This document shows positions 1-8,920 of a stretch of 64,000 nucleotides of DNA, in pieces. Under the pieces are notes generated by a model. That model did no database searches. It worked only from the letters and a program-made list of their open reading frames with translations, and had not been told where the DNA came from. How positions within the stretch are numbered: the first letter of the stretch is position 1; every line of letters starts with the position of its first letter. Origin of the DNA: an uncultured Roseobacter sp. (GTDB taxonomy: Bacteria; Pseudomonadota; Alphaproteobacteria; Rhodobacterales; Rhodobacteraceae); the NCBI GenBank assembly GCA_947488305.1, contig CANKZM010000002.1:372001-436000 (forward strand), written 5' to 3'. Both the position numbers and the translations under genes were made by a program.

Positions 1-67
1 CGCCAGCAGTATCGGCTGAACCGGTGCCGGGGAATATGGCGATCATCATGGCAACAAGCCAGCGCAT
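1..67 (-). CDS. partial secreted protein, N-terminus only
   Basis: Only the first 22 codons are in the window; the gene runs off the left edge. The peptide begins MRWLVAMMIAIFPGTGSADT, a short signal-peptide pattern with one Arg, a hydrophobic core and a small-residue G-S-A site. An AAGGA-like ribosome-binding site precedes the ATG. It diverges from the trcR gene, with about 135 bases between the two starts. The product cannot be named from this fragment. Confidence 0.45.
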   Translation of the reverse strand, partial: MRWLVAMMIAIFPGTGSADTAG

Positions 68-86
68 TGGGGCTTTCCTTATTCGT

Positions 87-110
87 TTGACGTGACTATA
101 TACGCGTCAA
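87..110. promoter_or_regulatory. inverted repeat in divergent promoter region
   Basis: TTGACG and CGTCAA arms are separated by 12 AT-rich bases containing TATATA, between the leftward partial gene and trcR. It could be an operator, or two facing -35 elements. No regulator can be assigned. Confidence 0.3.
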
Positions 111-203
111 GTTCCCCTACAATGGAAACCGTCCCGGGTCGCCGGGACCGCCCTTCAAGGCGATGGGAAAGATGTGGGGCAAGAGAGTGATAGGAGCACT
201 GCA

Positions 204-986
204 ATGTCAAAACCGATTATGGCCAAGGCCACCGCTGTTTGGTTGGTGGACAACACGACGATCAGCTTCAAGCAGATCGCCGACTTCGTCGGCATGCACG
301 AGTTGGAAGTGCAAGGCATCGCTGACGGCGACGTGGCGCAGGGCGTGAAGGGTTTTGATCCAATTGCCAACAATCAGTTGACGCAGGAAGAGATCAATTC
401 TGCGCAGTCCAACCCCCTGCACAAGCTGAAACTCAAGTTCAATGCCGCAGCACAGGGCGAGGAAAAGCGCCGGGGTCCACGGTATACACCCTTGTCGAAA
501 CGGCAGGACCGCCCAGCGTCGATCCTGTGGCTTGTGAAGTTTCACCCGGAACTCACGGATGGGCAGATCAGCAAATTGGTGGGCACGACAAAACCGACCA
601 TTCAGGCGATCCGCGAACGCACCCACTGGAACATCTCCAACATTCAGCCGATTGACCCGGTTGCTTTGGGTCTCTGCAAACAGTCTGAGCTGGACGCTGT
701 GGTTCAGAAAGCTGCGGCCAAGAAAGCTGCTGACGCGCCGGTGATGAGCGATGATGAACGCCGCAAACTGGTCAGCACCGAGCAGAGCCTTGGTATGGAC
801 GCGGAGCCGAAAATTCCGACAGCGATCGAAGGATTGGAAACATTCACGCTCACAGGTGACGGTGCCGACGAAAAAGAAGAGGAAGAAGCATCAGCAGGCG
901 ATTTCTCTGATGCTGACAGCTTCTTCAATCTGCCTGATGGCACCCATGACGATGAAGATGAGGACGAGGCCGAACGCTCCCGCTAA
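204..986 (+). CDS. trcR: cell cycle transcriptional regulator TrcR (DUF1013)
   Basis: The 260-residue product matches the DUF1013/TrcR family of Alphaproteobacteria, a cytoplasmic DNA-binding protein linked to cell-cycle transcription. The N-terminus (KATAVWLVDNTTISFKQIAD) is the family hallmark. A helix-turn-helix-like stretch (LTDGQISKLVGTTKPTIQAI) lies near residues 118-138. The last 40 residues form a very acidic Glu/Asp tail. The ATG at 204 was preferred over an upstream ATG at 174 because AGGAG sits 7 bases before it and the family begins MSKPxM. The gene is monocistronic and is followed by a clear terminator. Family recognition is confident; targets cannot be seen from sequence. Confidence 0.92.
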   Translation: MSKPIMAKATAVWLVDNTTISFKQIADFVGMHELEVQGIADGDVAQGVKGFDPIANNQLTQEEINSAQSNPLHKLKLKFNAAAQGEEKRRGPRYTPLSKRQDRPASILWLVKFHPELTDGQISKLVGTTKPTIQAIRERTHWNISNIQPIDPVALGLCKQSELDAVVQKAAAKKAADAPVMSDDERRKLVSTEQSLGMDAEPKIPTAIEGLETFTLTGDGADEKEEEEASAGDFSDADSFFNLPDGTHDDEDEDEAERSR

Positions 987-1010
987 GGCTTATGCGTCTA
1001 TCGTATTTCA

Positions 1011-1043
1011 AGGTCCCGATGTCAGGCATCGGGGCCTTTTTTT
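1011..1043 (+). terminator. rho-independent terminator of trcR
   Basis: GGTCCCGATG pairs with CATCGGGGCC (one T-G pair) around a 5-base loop and runs straight into seven T residues. It lies 25 bases after the trcR stop. Confidence 0.88.
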
Positions 1044-1084
1044 GCGCGGTAATTTTTTCCTTGCACGAATCTCAAATGAGAGTA

Positions 1085-1216
1085 AACGGCGCGTTACAGA
1101 CGCCAACGCACGCGCCTCTGGCCGGTCAGTTATCATCCTGACTGACCCGCGTTTATGTAGCGACGGTAACGTCTCTTGAAATGACTTTGGGGAATGTCCC
1201 CGAATGCTCTTTGGAG
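1085..1216 (+). promoter_or_regulatory. structured 5' leader of the decarboxylase gene, speF-like candidate
   Basis: Several hairpins are packed between the trcR terminator and the decarboxylase start. GGTCAGT/ACTGACC pairs over a 10-base loop (1124-1147). GACG-GTAA-CGTC has a GNRA tetraloop (1162-1173). GGGG/CCCC closes a 5-base loop (1189-1201). The ribosome-binding GGAG follows at once. Alphaproteobacterial ornithine decarboxylase genes are known to carry the speF RNA motif in this position. Assignment to that family is an inference from position and gene, because the consensus was not aligned. Confidence 0.45.
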
Positions 1217-1222
1217 ATGACC

Positions 1223-2395
1223 ATGATTGCTACAGCCCCCGGCGCGCTCGGCGCTTTCCGTCCTGTATTCGCAGACAAAGCGATGGGATATATCGACGCC
1301 AATGATTTCGAACGCCCGACGCTTGTGCTGGATCGGGCGCGTGTCGCCGCGCAGTACGATGCCCTCGCGGCAGGATTGGGGCAGGCCCGCATCCATTACG
1401 CCGTGAAAGCAAACCCGGCGCCCGAGATCATCCGTCTTCTGGTCCGGAAGGGCTCTGGTTTTGATGCCGCATCGCGCGCGGAAATCGAGCTTTGTCTCGG
1501 TCAAGGTGCTCGCCCGGATCACATCTCTTTCGGAAACACCATCAAACGTGCGTCCGACATTGCATTCGCGCATTCAGTGGGCGTGACGCTTTTTGCCGCC
1601 GACAGTGTTGCGGAACTGGAAAAAATTGCCCGGCATGCGCCCGGCGCGCGGGTCTACCTGCGCCTGATCGTCGAGAACTCGCAAGCGGATTGGCCGCTGA
1701 GCCGCAAGTTCGGGTGTGCCCCGTCCCTGCTGCCTGACTTGCTGAACCACACACGTGATCTCGGGCTGGTGGCCGCGGGGCTGTCGTTCCACGTTGGGTC
1801 GCAAACGCGAAAAGCGGCCTTCTGGGCGCCTGTTCTGGATCAGGTGGCTGCTCTCTGGCATGCGGCCCGTGCAGCGGGTCATAATCTGCAATTGCTGAAC
1901 ATTGGTGGCGGTTTTCCGGCCTTTTATGACGAGACAGTCCAGGCCCCCAGAGAGTATGCAGCGCAGGTGATGCAGATGGTGTCGCAGCGCTTTGGAACGG
2001 TCGCGGAGATCATGGCGGAACCCGGTCGCGGAATGGTCGCAGAGGCCGGTCACATCGTGGCTGAAGTGATGTTGGTTTCCCGCAAGTCGCCTGATGATCT
2101 GCACCGTTGGGTGTATCTGGACATCGGTCGTTTTTCCGGGCTGGCAGAGACCGAAGGCGAAGCAATCCGCTATCAGTTTGTCACCCGGCATGAAGGCGGC
2201 GAGACCGGACCCTGCGTGCTGGCCGGTCCGTCCTGTGATAGCGCAGATATCCTGTATGAAAAACGCCCCGTGCAATTGCCCTTAGCGCTGCGGGATGGCG
2301 ACCGCATCGTGATACGGAATTGCGGCGCCTATACAACCTCCTATGCTTCTGTTGGATTTAACGGGTTTCCGCCGCTCGATGTGGTTGTTTTGTAG
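1223..2395 (+). CDS. ornithine/lysine decarboxylase, fold-type III PLP enzyme
   Basis: The 390-residue protein belongs to the alanine-racemase-fold decarboxylases and probably makes putrescine from ornithine (or cadaverine from lysine). The PLP lysine is in YAVKANP (Lys62). HVGSQ (about 190), GGGFP (228) and EPGRGMVAEAG (about 266-276) form the cofactor site. The C-terminal catalytic pair appears in GPSCDSAD (Cys338, Asp339). ATG 1223 has GGAG 6 bases upstream; the in-frame ATG at 1217 would touch the ribosome site. The structured leader suggests RNA-level control. Substrate choice between ornithine, lysine and diaminopimelate is inferred. Confidence 0.9.
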   Translation: MIATAPGALGAFRPVFADKAMGYIDANDFERPTLVLDRARVAAQYDALAAGLGQARIHYAVKANPAPEIIRLLVRKGSGFDAASRAEIELCLGQGARPDHISFGNTIKRASDIAFAHSVGVTLFAADSVAELEKIARHAPGARVYLRLIVENSQADWPLSRKFGCAPSLLPDLLNHTRDLGLVAAGLSFHVGSQTRKAAFWAPVLDQVAALWHAARAAGHNLQLLNIGGGFPAFYDETVQAPREYAAQVMQMVSQRFGTVAEIMAEPGRGMVAEAGHIVAEVMLVSRKSPDDLHRWVYLDIGRFSGLAETEGEAIRYQFVTRHEGGETGPCVLAGPSCDSADILYEKRPVQLPLALRDGDRIVIRNCGAYTTSYASVGFNGFPPLDVVVL

Positions 2396-2418
2396 CCGCA
2401 ACTGCTCGCGAGGAAACG

Positions 2419-2458
2419 GGGTCGTCCACTTCGGGAGGGTGGACGACCCTGCTTTTTT
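2419..2458 (+). terminator. terminator after the decarboxylase
   Basis: An 11-base perfect stem (GGGTCGTCCAC/GTGGACGACCC) with a 9-base loop is followed by a run of six T residues. Confidence 0.9.
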
Positions 2459-2521
2459 GACTTGGCCAACTGCGGATTACCTGTTTCAAAGAGCCCAGCA
2501 ATATTCAGCAAAGGGCGTGCA

Positions 2522-2872
2522 ATGATTGAACGGATCGAAACGGGTGTCAGATCGTCAAAGATCGTGAAGCATCGCGGCGTGGCATACATCACCGGCCAAG
2601 TTGGCGAGGGCGACACTATTCAGGCTCAGACAGAGGAATGTCTGCGCAGGCTGGACGCGCTCTTGGTTCAGGCAGGCTCATCGCGAGAGCAGATGCTGCG
2701 CGCCACCATCTGGTTGGCGGACATGAGCGATTTTGCGGGGTTGAACGAGGTCTGGAATGCCTGGGTGCCGGAAGGGCATGCGCCTGCGCGCGCTTGTGGG
2801 GAAGCCAAGCTGGCGCGCCCCGAACTGAAAGTAGAGATCATCGTGGACGCTGCCTACCTTGAGGACGCCTAA
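2522..2872 (+). CDS. RidA/YjgF-family protein
   Basis: This 116-residue protein has the RidA (YjgF/YER057c/UK114) fold signature: [20 protein letters not shown] near the start, a mid-protein [20 protein letters not shown] block, and a C-terminal [13 protein letters not shown] strand. RidA enzymes hydrolyse reactive enamine/imine intermediates released by PLP enzymes. That fits its place after a PLP decarboxylase, although a terminator separates the two. The Met at 2522 begins the conserved region (MIERIETG). It converges with recR and overlaps its end by 4 bases. Confidence 0.88.
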   Translation: MIERIETGVRSSKIVKHRGVAYITGQVGEGDTIQAQTEECLRRLDALLVQAGSSREQMLRATIWLADMSDFAGLNEVWNAWVPEGHAPARACGEAKLARPELKVEIIVDAAYLEDA

Positions 2873-3462
2873 AGCGATTTTCGGGCGCGCATGGCGGCAG
2901 TGATTGTGCCGTCATCCAGATAGTCCAGCTCCCCGCCAATCGGTACGCCCTGTGCGAGCGAGGTAAGCCGCACCTGGCCGTCCAATTGGTCAGCTATGTA
3001 ATGCGCCGTGGTTTGACCGTCGATGGTCACGTTCAGCGCAAGGATTACTTCGCTGATCCCTTCGGTTGTCACGCGGTCGACCAGTCGTGGTATCCGCAAC
3101 TCTTGCGGCCCAATGGCGTCGAGGGCTGACAGCGTCCCTCCCAGAACGTGGTAACGCCCCTTGAACACGCCGGACCGCTCCATTGCCCATAGGTCTGCCA
3201 CATCTTCCACAACGCAAAGCTCTCCGTTCGCGCGTTTCTCCGATGTGCAGATGTCGCAAACATCGGTGGTGCCGACATTGCCGCAGTTCAGACATTCCCG
3301 CGCGGTTTCCGCGACGGTTCGGATCGTGTCGGCCAGGGGCGTCAGCAGAAGGCTGCGTTTTCGTATCATCTGCAAGACCGCCCGTCGCGCGGATCGGGGA
3401 CCGAGGCCGGGGAGCTTGGCCATCAGTTCGATCAACGCGTCGATGTCTTTGGTGCTGCTCAA
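2869..3462 (-). CDS. recR: recombination mediator RecR
   Basis: The 197-residue RecR has the full family layout: a helix-hairpin-helix near the start ([17 protein letters not shown]), the four-cysteine zinc site ([16 protein letters not shown], about residues 57-72) and a Toprim domain beginning [16 protein letters not shown]. With RecO and RecF it loads RecA on single-stranded gaps. It follows ybaB and dnaX on the same strand, the usual bacterial dnaX-ybaB-recR order. Confidence 0.97.
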   Translation of the reverse strand: MSSTKDIDALIELMAKLPGLGPRSARRAVLQMIRKRSLLLTPLADTIRTVAETARECLNCGNVGTTDVCDICTSEKRANGELCVVEDVADLWAMERSGVFKGRYHVLGGTLSALDAIGPQELRIPRLVDRVTTEGISEVILALNVTIDGQTTAHYIADQLDGQVRLTSLAQGVPIGGELDYLDDGTITAAMRARKSL

Positions 3463-3520
3463 ACGTCTGTCCTAATCTCCGTCCCTCGCGGAGGGGCGCG
3501 CCACCCGGTATTATGGTTTG

Positions 3521-3865
3521 TCAGAAGGGTAGCTTCATATCGGCGGGCAGACCCATGCCTTCGGTCAGCTTTGCCATTTCTTCCTGGGCCCGTTCGGCCG
3601 CCTTTGTCTGTGCGTCCTTGATGGCGGCGAGGATCAGGTCCTCTACCACTTCCTTGTCGTCGCTGTTGAAGATCGACGGGTCAATATCAAGGCCCTTGAG
3701 TTCACCTTTCGCCGTGCACGTCGCCTTGACGAGGCCAGCACCGGATTCTCCTTCGACCATGATGTTCTGCATCTCTTCCTGCATTTGCGCCATCTTGGTC
3801 TGCATTTCTTGCGCTTTTTTCATCATGCCGGCCATATCGCCGAGAGCGCCAAGTCCTTTGAGCAT
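3521..3865 (-). CDS. YbaB/EbfC nucleoid-associated protein
   Basis: The 114-residue protein has the YbaB/EbfC pattern: MLKGLGALGDMAGMMKKAQE, a coiled helix rich in Met/Gln, the GLVKATCTAKGELKGLDIDPS core and a DAQTKAAERAQEEM helix. These small homodimers bind DNA. ATG 3865 is preceded by AAGGAG 9 bases away, so the upstream in-frame ATG at 3928 is rejected. It sits between dnaX and recR, and the three probably share a transcript. Confidence 0.93.
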   Translation of the reverse strand: MLKGLGALGDMAGMMKKAQEMQTKMAQMQEEMQNIMVEGESGAGLVKATCTAKGELKGLDIDPSIFNSDDKEVVEDLILAAIKDAQTKAAERAQEEMAKLTEGMGLPADMKLPF

Positions 3866-3933
3866 CCGGGGTCTCCTTATCCTTTGATGTCTTGGGGTTG
3901 ATATGTGGGGTTTTGCCGATCGGCACAAGGGCT

Positions 3934-5709
3934 TCAGCTATCCTCAAACGGATCCCATTCGTCCTCGACTTCAGGTAAAGCTTCCTCAATGGCTTCAGCG
4001 GCGATTTGGTCCGGCGTGCGGATCGCCGTGATGCGCGCTTTGGGGAATTGCGCCAATACCGCCTGCATCAACGGATGCTCCATCGCCTTGTCTTGTAGCG
4101 CGAGGTCGTCAGCGTCGCGAATTTCCGCGATCGTTTTCGCATCGCAGGCGCTGACAATCGAGACAGCCCATCTGTTTCCTGTCCAGGATTGCAGGCGGTG
4201 TCCCAGCCGTTGCGCAAGATCACTAGGCGCATTCTGCGTGGGTGCAAACTCGATCCGACCCGGTTGATACTGAGCAAGACGGACGCAGGATTCCACCTCC
4301 ACCAGCAATTTGACATCGCGGTTGGCCCGGATCAGTTCGACCACGTGCTCAAAGGTCGGATAGCGGGCAAGCGCCTGGTCCGCATCCTGCGCAAGGGCCG
4401 TCGCCTGCCCGGTCTCGGAGGCGTTTGGGGTGCTGGTGGCGACGGGCGCGGAGCGTCCGGAGCCCCCCCCGCCCGCGGCACGCGCGCCCGTGCCTTGCAC
4501 GGGGCTCCCGCCGTTTCGGCTGGGCGTCACAGCAGGGGGCGGCGTCGTGGCATTCAGCTTTCGCACAAGGTCTTCCGGCGTCGGTAGATCGGCGACATGG
4601 GTCAATCGGATGATCGCCATCTCGGCAGCCATCATGGCATTTGGTGCACTTGCAACTTCGTCGAGCGCTTTGAGCAGCATTTGCCAGAGCCGCGTCAACA
4701 CCCGCATCGGCAAGGCATCGGCCATGGCCAGTCCTCTGGCGCGCTCGTCCGGTGAAACGGTCGGATCTTCTGCAGCCTCTGGGGTGATCTTAACGACAGA
4801 GACCCAATGGGTGATTTCCGCCAGATCGCGGAGTACGGCCATCGGGTCCGCGCCTTCGGCGTATTGTCCCGACAGCTCGACGAGGGCACCGGCAGCATCG
4901 CCTTTAAGCACCATGTCAAACAGATCCAGCACCCGCCCCCGGTCGGCCAGTCCCAGCATCGCGCGCACCTGCACAGCCGTGGTCTCGCCAGCGCCATGGC
5001 TGATCGCCTGATCCAGCAGGGAGGTCGCGTCGCGGGCGGATCCTTCTGCAGCACGGGTAATCAACGCAAGGGCATCATCCGCGATCTCCGCGCCTTCGGA
5101 TGTCGCGATCCGCCGCATCAGCGCGATCATTTCCTCGGGCTCGATCCGGCGCAAGTCAAAGCGCTGGCAGCGCGAGAGGACCGTCACAGGCACCTTGCGT
5201 ATCTCAGTCGTGGCGAAAATGAACTTTACATGCGCGGGGGGTTCTTCAAGCGTTTTGAGTAGCGCATTGAATGCGCCGGTCGAGAGCATGTGCACTTCGT
5301 CGATGATATAGACCTTATAGCGCGCCGAGGCCGCGCGGTAATGGACCGAATCGATGATTTCGCGGATATTCGCGACGCCGGTGTTGGAAGCTGCATCCAT
5401 CTCCATGACGTCGACATGGCGACCTTCCATGATGGCCGTGCAATGTTCGCATGCCCCGCAGGGTTCGGTTGTTGGCCCGCCGTCGCCATCGGGACCGATG
5501 CAATTCATCCCCTTAGCGATGATCCGCGCAGTTGTCGTTTTGCCGGTGCCGCGAATGCCGGTCATGATAAATGCCTGCGCGATGCGATCCGCCTCGAATG
5601 CGTTCTTCAGCGTGCGCACCATCGCATCCTGTCCCACCAGATCAGCGAATGTCTCGGGGCGGTATTTGCGTGCGAGTACCTGGTAGGGGGCTGGGGCTGC
5701 GTCGGCCAT
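3934..5709 (-). CDS. dnaX: DNA polymerase III subunit gamma/tau
   Basis: The 591-residue clamp-loader ATPase begins with the family's YQVLARKYRPETFADLVGQ. Walker A is GIRGTGKTT (51-59), the zinc cysteines are Cys70/84/87/90, and Walker B is IIDEVHMLS (135-143). The sensor region ATTEIRKVPVTVLSRCQRFD follows. A Gly/Pro-rich linker near 400-430 precedes the tau-specific C-terminal domain, which ends in an acidic peptide (EVEDEWDPFEDS). No slippery heptamer for a short gamma form was recognised by eye. It is the first gene of dnaX-ybaB-recR. Confidence 0.96.
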   Translation of the reverse strand: MADAAPAPYQVLARKYRPETFADLVGQDAMVRTLKNAFEADRIAQAFIMTGIRGTGKTTTARIIAKGMNCIGPDGDGGPTTEPCGACEHCTAIMEGRHVDVMEMDAASNTGVANIREIIDSVHYRAASARYKVYIIDEVHMLSTGAFNALLKTLEEPPAHVKFIFATTEIRKVPVTVLSRCQRFDLRRIEPEEMIALMRRIATSEGAEIADDALALITRAAEGSARDATSLLDQAISHGAGETTAVQVRAMLGLADRGRVLDLFDMVLKGDAAGALVELSGQYAEGADPMAVLRDLAEITHWVSVVKITPEAAEDPTVSPDERARGLAMADALPMRVLTRLWQMLLKALDEVASAPNAMMAAEMAIIRLTHVADLPTPEDLVRKLNATTPPPAVTPSRNGGSPVQGTGARAAGGGGSGRSAPVATSTPNASETGQATALAQDADQALARYPTFEHVVELIRANRDVKLLVEVESCVRLAQYQPGRIEFAPTQNAPSDLAQRLGHRLQSWTGNRWAVSIVSACDAKTIAEIRDADDLALQDKAMEHPLMQAVLAQFPKARITAIRTPDQIAAEAIEEALPEVEDEWDPFEDS

Positions 5710-5893
5710 GCTCTGCCTTATTGGATCGGAATCGGAACGTTGGCTTACAGACTATGCTGCCGATCAGGGGAGAACAACGGCATTGCGTCGCAAACGCCCA
5801 ACCAGCACTTGGCCAGAATTTGAAAGAATTTCGATATTCTCTTGCGCTGCCGACCGTAGACCCGGCAGGATGATTGGCACAGTGGAGGGTACG

Positions 5894-6733
5894 ATGCGAC
5901 TAAGGGGTATAAGATCCAGCCGAAACGTCCAGGTGCGCAAAGGTGGCGGAGGCGCACGGCGAAAGGGCGGTGTAGGGTTGGTTGGTATTCTGGCGCTTCT
6001 GGCGCTTGGATATTTCACGGGCATTGATGTGACACCGATGATCATGGGTGGACAGGGCGCGCCCATGCAGCAATCCGCGCCGGTCACCGAACAGGACGAG
6101 CAGGCCGTGCAATTCGCGGCAAAAGTGCTCACGACAACGGAACAGGTTTGGGGGCAGATTTTTCCGCAACAGGTGGGGAGTGATTACCGCCCGCCACAAC
6201 TGGTCGTTTTTTCAGGCGTAACGCAAAGCGCATGCGGTGGGGCATCAGGCGCGACTGGGCCTTTTTACTGCCCCGCAGATCAAAAAGCCTACCTCGATAC
6301 GCAGTTCTTCGTACAGATGGACCGCCAGTTGGATGCTGGCGGCGACTTTGCAGCGGCTTACGTCATCGCCCATGAAGTTGCGCACCATGTCCAGAACGAG
6401 CTTGGCATCTTGGGAAAGGTCAACCAGATGCGCCAACAGGTCTCGCAAACAGATGCAAACCAACTGACTGTCAGGTTGGAACTGATGGCGGACTGTCTGT
6501 CCGGCATCTGGGCGCGATCTGTTAAAGGTCTGATGGAACGCGGCGACCTCGCGGAGGCATTGAATGCGGCACGTATGATCGGGGACGATCATCTGCAGCG
6601 CCAGGCCGGGCAGGTCCCACGCCCCCATACATTCACCCACGGCACGTCAGAGCAGCGCGCGGGATGGTTCGAGCGCGGGTACGACAGTGGCATGATCCGG
6701 GATTGTGATACGTTTTCAGCGGCGCGTCTTTAG
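5894..6733 (+). CDS. neutral zinc metallopeptidase, YpfJ family
   Basis: The 279-residue protein begins MRLRGIRSSRNV, has a Gly/Arg-rich stretch, then one membrane segment (GLVGILALLALGYFTGI, about 31-47), with the rest predicted outside the membrane. The zinc site is HEVAHH (160-165), and a downstream ELMADCLSG (Glu196) is a likely third ligand. This matches the putative neutral zinc metallopeptidase family (YpfJ); its substrate is unknown. ATG 5894 follows GGAGGG at a good spacing, so the long N-terminal extension back to 5708 is rejected. It diverges from dnaX. Confidence 0.88.
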   Translation: MRLRGIRSSRNVQVRKGGGGARRKGGVGLVGILALLALGYFTGIDVTPMIMGGQGAPMQQSAPVTEQDEQAVQFAAKVLTTTEQVWGQIFPQQVGSDYRPPQLVVFSGVTQSACGGASGATGPFYCPADQKAYLDTQFFVQMDRQLDAGGDFAAAYVIAHEVAHHVQNELGILGKVNQMRQQVSQTDANQLTVRLELMADCLSGIWARSVKGLMERGDLAEALNAARMIGDDHLQRQAGQVPRPHTFTHGTSEQRAGWFERGYDSGMIRDCDTFSAARL

Positions 6734-6766
6734 ACTGTCGCAACGATCGTTCAAAATCAGGTGAAT

Positions 6767-6866
6767 GGTGAGAGGCTGGACAACGACCCAAGCGGGGCTC
6801 GTTACGGCTGCTTCCTTCCGGACCTGACCGGGTTGGCGAGGCGCTCACCCGCGCCAACCTCTCACC
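6767..6866 (-). ncRNA. ffs: signal recognition particle 4.5S RNA (small bacterial type)
   Basis: Read on the minus strand, the sequence contains the SRP RNA tip-loop signature GGTCAGGTCCGGAAGGAAGC. GGTGAGAGG at the 5' end pairs with CCTCTCACC at the 3' end, giving the expected single rod-like hairpin of about 100 bases. It binds Ffh, whose gene is at 57425-58933. A good promoter sits directly upstream. Confidence 0.96.
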
Positions 6867-6869
6867 TGC

Positions 6870-6898
6870 GATATAGGCAAACTGCGATCCTTGTGCAA
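6870..6898 (-). promoter_or_regulatory. sigma-70-type promoter of the SRP RNA
   Basis: On the minus strand TTGCAC and TATATC are 17 bases apart. The RNA 5' end begins about 4-6 bases after the -10 element, as expected for a stable-RNA promoter. It lies in the gap after the nucleotidase gene. Confidence 0.7.
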
Positions 6899-6907
6899 GC
6901 GCTGCCG

Positions 6908-8791
6908 TCAAAAGTGCAACCTGAGTTTCAGAAAGCCTTCTTCCGTGAGCCCGCGGGGTTCCGGTTTCAGATGTGCAATGTCATCCAGATGCTGGACGGC
7001 TTGTGGCGAGGTCAGCAGAATTGCGCTGCACCGCAAGTCCTTCACAAATTTCCAGGGCCGTGCAGATCTGACTTCAGAGCATTTTGGTGTCTGGAAGTAA
7101 TCCAGTACCGCGTCCTGTAGTGGAGCATGGCCTTGGATCACAATGTCATTGTCGCCAAATGTCTTGTAAAGACCGCCCCCACCGGCTCGATGATCCGTCG
7201 TGGCGACAAGGAACTCCTGATCTTCGTTCAGGGGTTTGCCGCGCCATTGAATGTTCCTCACCCTCCCCTTTCGGCCTGCAACGCGCCGGCCTGCTGCATC
7301 AAAACGGGGGCGTTCGCGCGGATCAATTTCATAGGTCAGCCCATATATCGCATCGTAGCGAAACCCGGGCACGCGTGGGTCCACCAGCATCTGGTCTTTG
7401 TCCTCGCAAGTCAGCGTATTGTAGATGAGAACTGACCGTTCAAGCCAATCCACCAGCTGTGCGCCTGTTGTTTTGACCGCCCATACATGGTTGGCGTAGG
7501 GGTTCATGCCCGCAACGTGGTGCCGATGAACAGGTCCGCTGGCGAGCGACAGAAAGTTGTCCGGACCGTCAAACCCGCCAGTGAGCGGAGCAGATGCTAC
7601 CGACAATAGCGGAAGATCGGCATATTGCGTACCGTTTATCGCTTTCTCGACGGTCCACCGTTTTGCCGTCGCAAGCAGAGCTGGAACAGGGCTGGGACTT
7701 GCCAGGGCAAAGAAACTGTTCATCGGGTTTTTCAGGTTACCCACCGCCTGCGAAAGATAGCGGCGCGTTTCACGATGGGAGGGGGCTGTCAGCGCGACAA
7801 GATCGGGGTCCTCCGGTGTGCCGGGCATGGTAGGCCGCAACTCGACCGTGCTTGCTTCGATGCTCCAACCTGTCGCCTCGCCGACGCGTTGCAGGTCGAG
7901 GTCGATCACTCCGAGGTCTGACGCTGAAACGCCCGGTTGGACGACCGGCGTACCGTGCACGGTTCCCTTGTTGCAATCAGCTTCTGCAATGCTGTCGTGG
8001 TCGGGACCTGGAAACCTGAGGTGCGTGTGGCCGCCGATGACGACATCCACCTCATCCAGAGCGGCCACCTCACTGATTTGGTTTTGCCCTTCTTCCCCTT
8101 CGTCAAACAGCGCAAGACCCATGTGCGCGAGCACAACCACCAGGTCGGCCCCTTGCTTCCTTATTGCGCCCGCCTGCTGTTTGAGCGCTTCCAAAGGACG
8201 TTCAAAATGAGCGCGGGCGGCTACGTGATGCCTGCTCCAGAGCGCGGTTTTCTGTGGCAGGCTGGACAGAACCCCCACCCGCAGATCTACGGTTTTGCCG
8301 TCATCGGTGTGTGCCTGACAGTCGATCATCAGGTTTCTTTGCACCATTGGCAGCCGTTCGGAGGAAAAATTGGAACAAACGACCGGCATATTGAGTTGCG
8401 CGAGGCAGGCCGCGAGCTTGTCGAGGCCGTGGTCGAAGTCATGGTTTCCCAACCCAACAGCATCGTATCTCAAATGGTTCATGCAAGCAGCCATCGGATT
8501 GGGTTGATCCATGCGTTCAATTGCAATCAGATCGCCCAGAGGAGTGCCTTGAAAAGTATCGCCGTTATCAAACAACAGACAGGCCATACCTTGCTGCGCA
8601 GCCTTATCGCGTGCATACCGTATGAGGGTGGATAATTTGGCAAGACTGCCACCCGTACCAGGGCGATCTTTGGCATAGTCGAAGTTGGTCATCTGCATGT
8701 GCAGATCGCTGGTGGCCAGGATCCGGAGACGCGTCTTCACAATATGGGGGGCGTCCGCGATGGTCTTCTCCTGCCGCTTCAATAAATTCAA
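6908..8791 (-). CDS. 5'-nucleotidase/2',3'-cyclic phosphodiesterase family metallophosphatase
   Basis: The 627-residue protein has the calcineurin-like N-terminal domain with all metal motifs: SDLHMQM (Asp29, His31), DNGDTFQG, GNHDFDHG (Asn116, His117) and GGHTHLRF. The C-terminal 5'-nucleotidase domain carries YANHVWAVKTTGAQLVDWLE. The closest recognisable relatives are CpdB-type 2',3'-cyclic-nucleotide phosphodiesterase/3'-nucleotidases. Oddly, no signal peptide is seen: the start is charged (MNLLKRQEKTIADAPHIVKT). It is divergent from nudC. Family is sure; exact substrate is not. Confidence 0.9.
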   Translation of the reverse strand: MNLLKRQEKTIADAPHIVKTRLRILATSDLHMQMTNFDYAKDRPGTGGSLAKLSTLIRYARDKAAQQGMACLLFDNGDTFQGTPLGDLIAIERMDQPNPMAACMNHLRYDAVGLGNHDFDHGLDKLAACLAQLNMPVVCSNFSSERLPMVQRNLMIDCQAHTDDGKTVDLRVGVLSSLPQKTALWSRHHVAARAHFERPLEALKQQAGAIRKQGADLVVVLAHMGLALFDEGEEGQNQISEVAALDEVDVVIGGHTHLRFPGPDHDSIAEADCNKGTVHGTPVVQPGVSASDLGVIDLDLQRVGEATGWSIEASTVELRPTMPGTPEDPDLVALTAPSHRETRRYLSQAVGNLKNPMNSFFALASPSPVPALLATAKRWTVEKAINGTQYADLPLLSVASAPLTGGFDGPDNFLSLASGPVHRHHVAGMNPYANHVWAVKTTGAQLVDWLERSVLIYNTLTCEDKDQMLVDPRVPGFRYDAIYGLTYEIDPRERPRFDAAGRRVAGRKGRVRNIQWRGKPLNEDQEFLVATTDHRAGGGGLYKTFGDNDIVIQGHAPLQDAVLDYFQTPKCSEVRSARPWKFVKDLRCSAILLTSPQAVQHLDDIAHLKPEPRGLTEEGFLKLRLHF

Positions 8792-8920
8792 CTGAAAGAT
8801 GATTTGATTTCCATCAGATCACGCAGGGGTTGGCAAGGGAGGTTGCCCACAAAAGTGTTGTCAGACTTGCGCTTCCATCCCTGTCATGCAAGTTCTCGGC
8901 TCCGCAGAAACGGAGCATAT

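Noticed and set aside
1574-2275. 233-codon minus-strand frame
   Set aside because: Antisense to the decarboxylase gene, no motif and no ribosome site.
5708-5893. N-terminal extension of the zinc metallopeptidase
   Set aside because: The extension has no membrane or signal character and overlaps the dnaX start; ATG 5894 has a good ribosome site.
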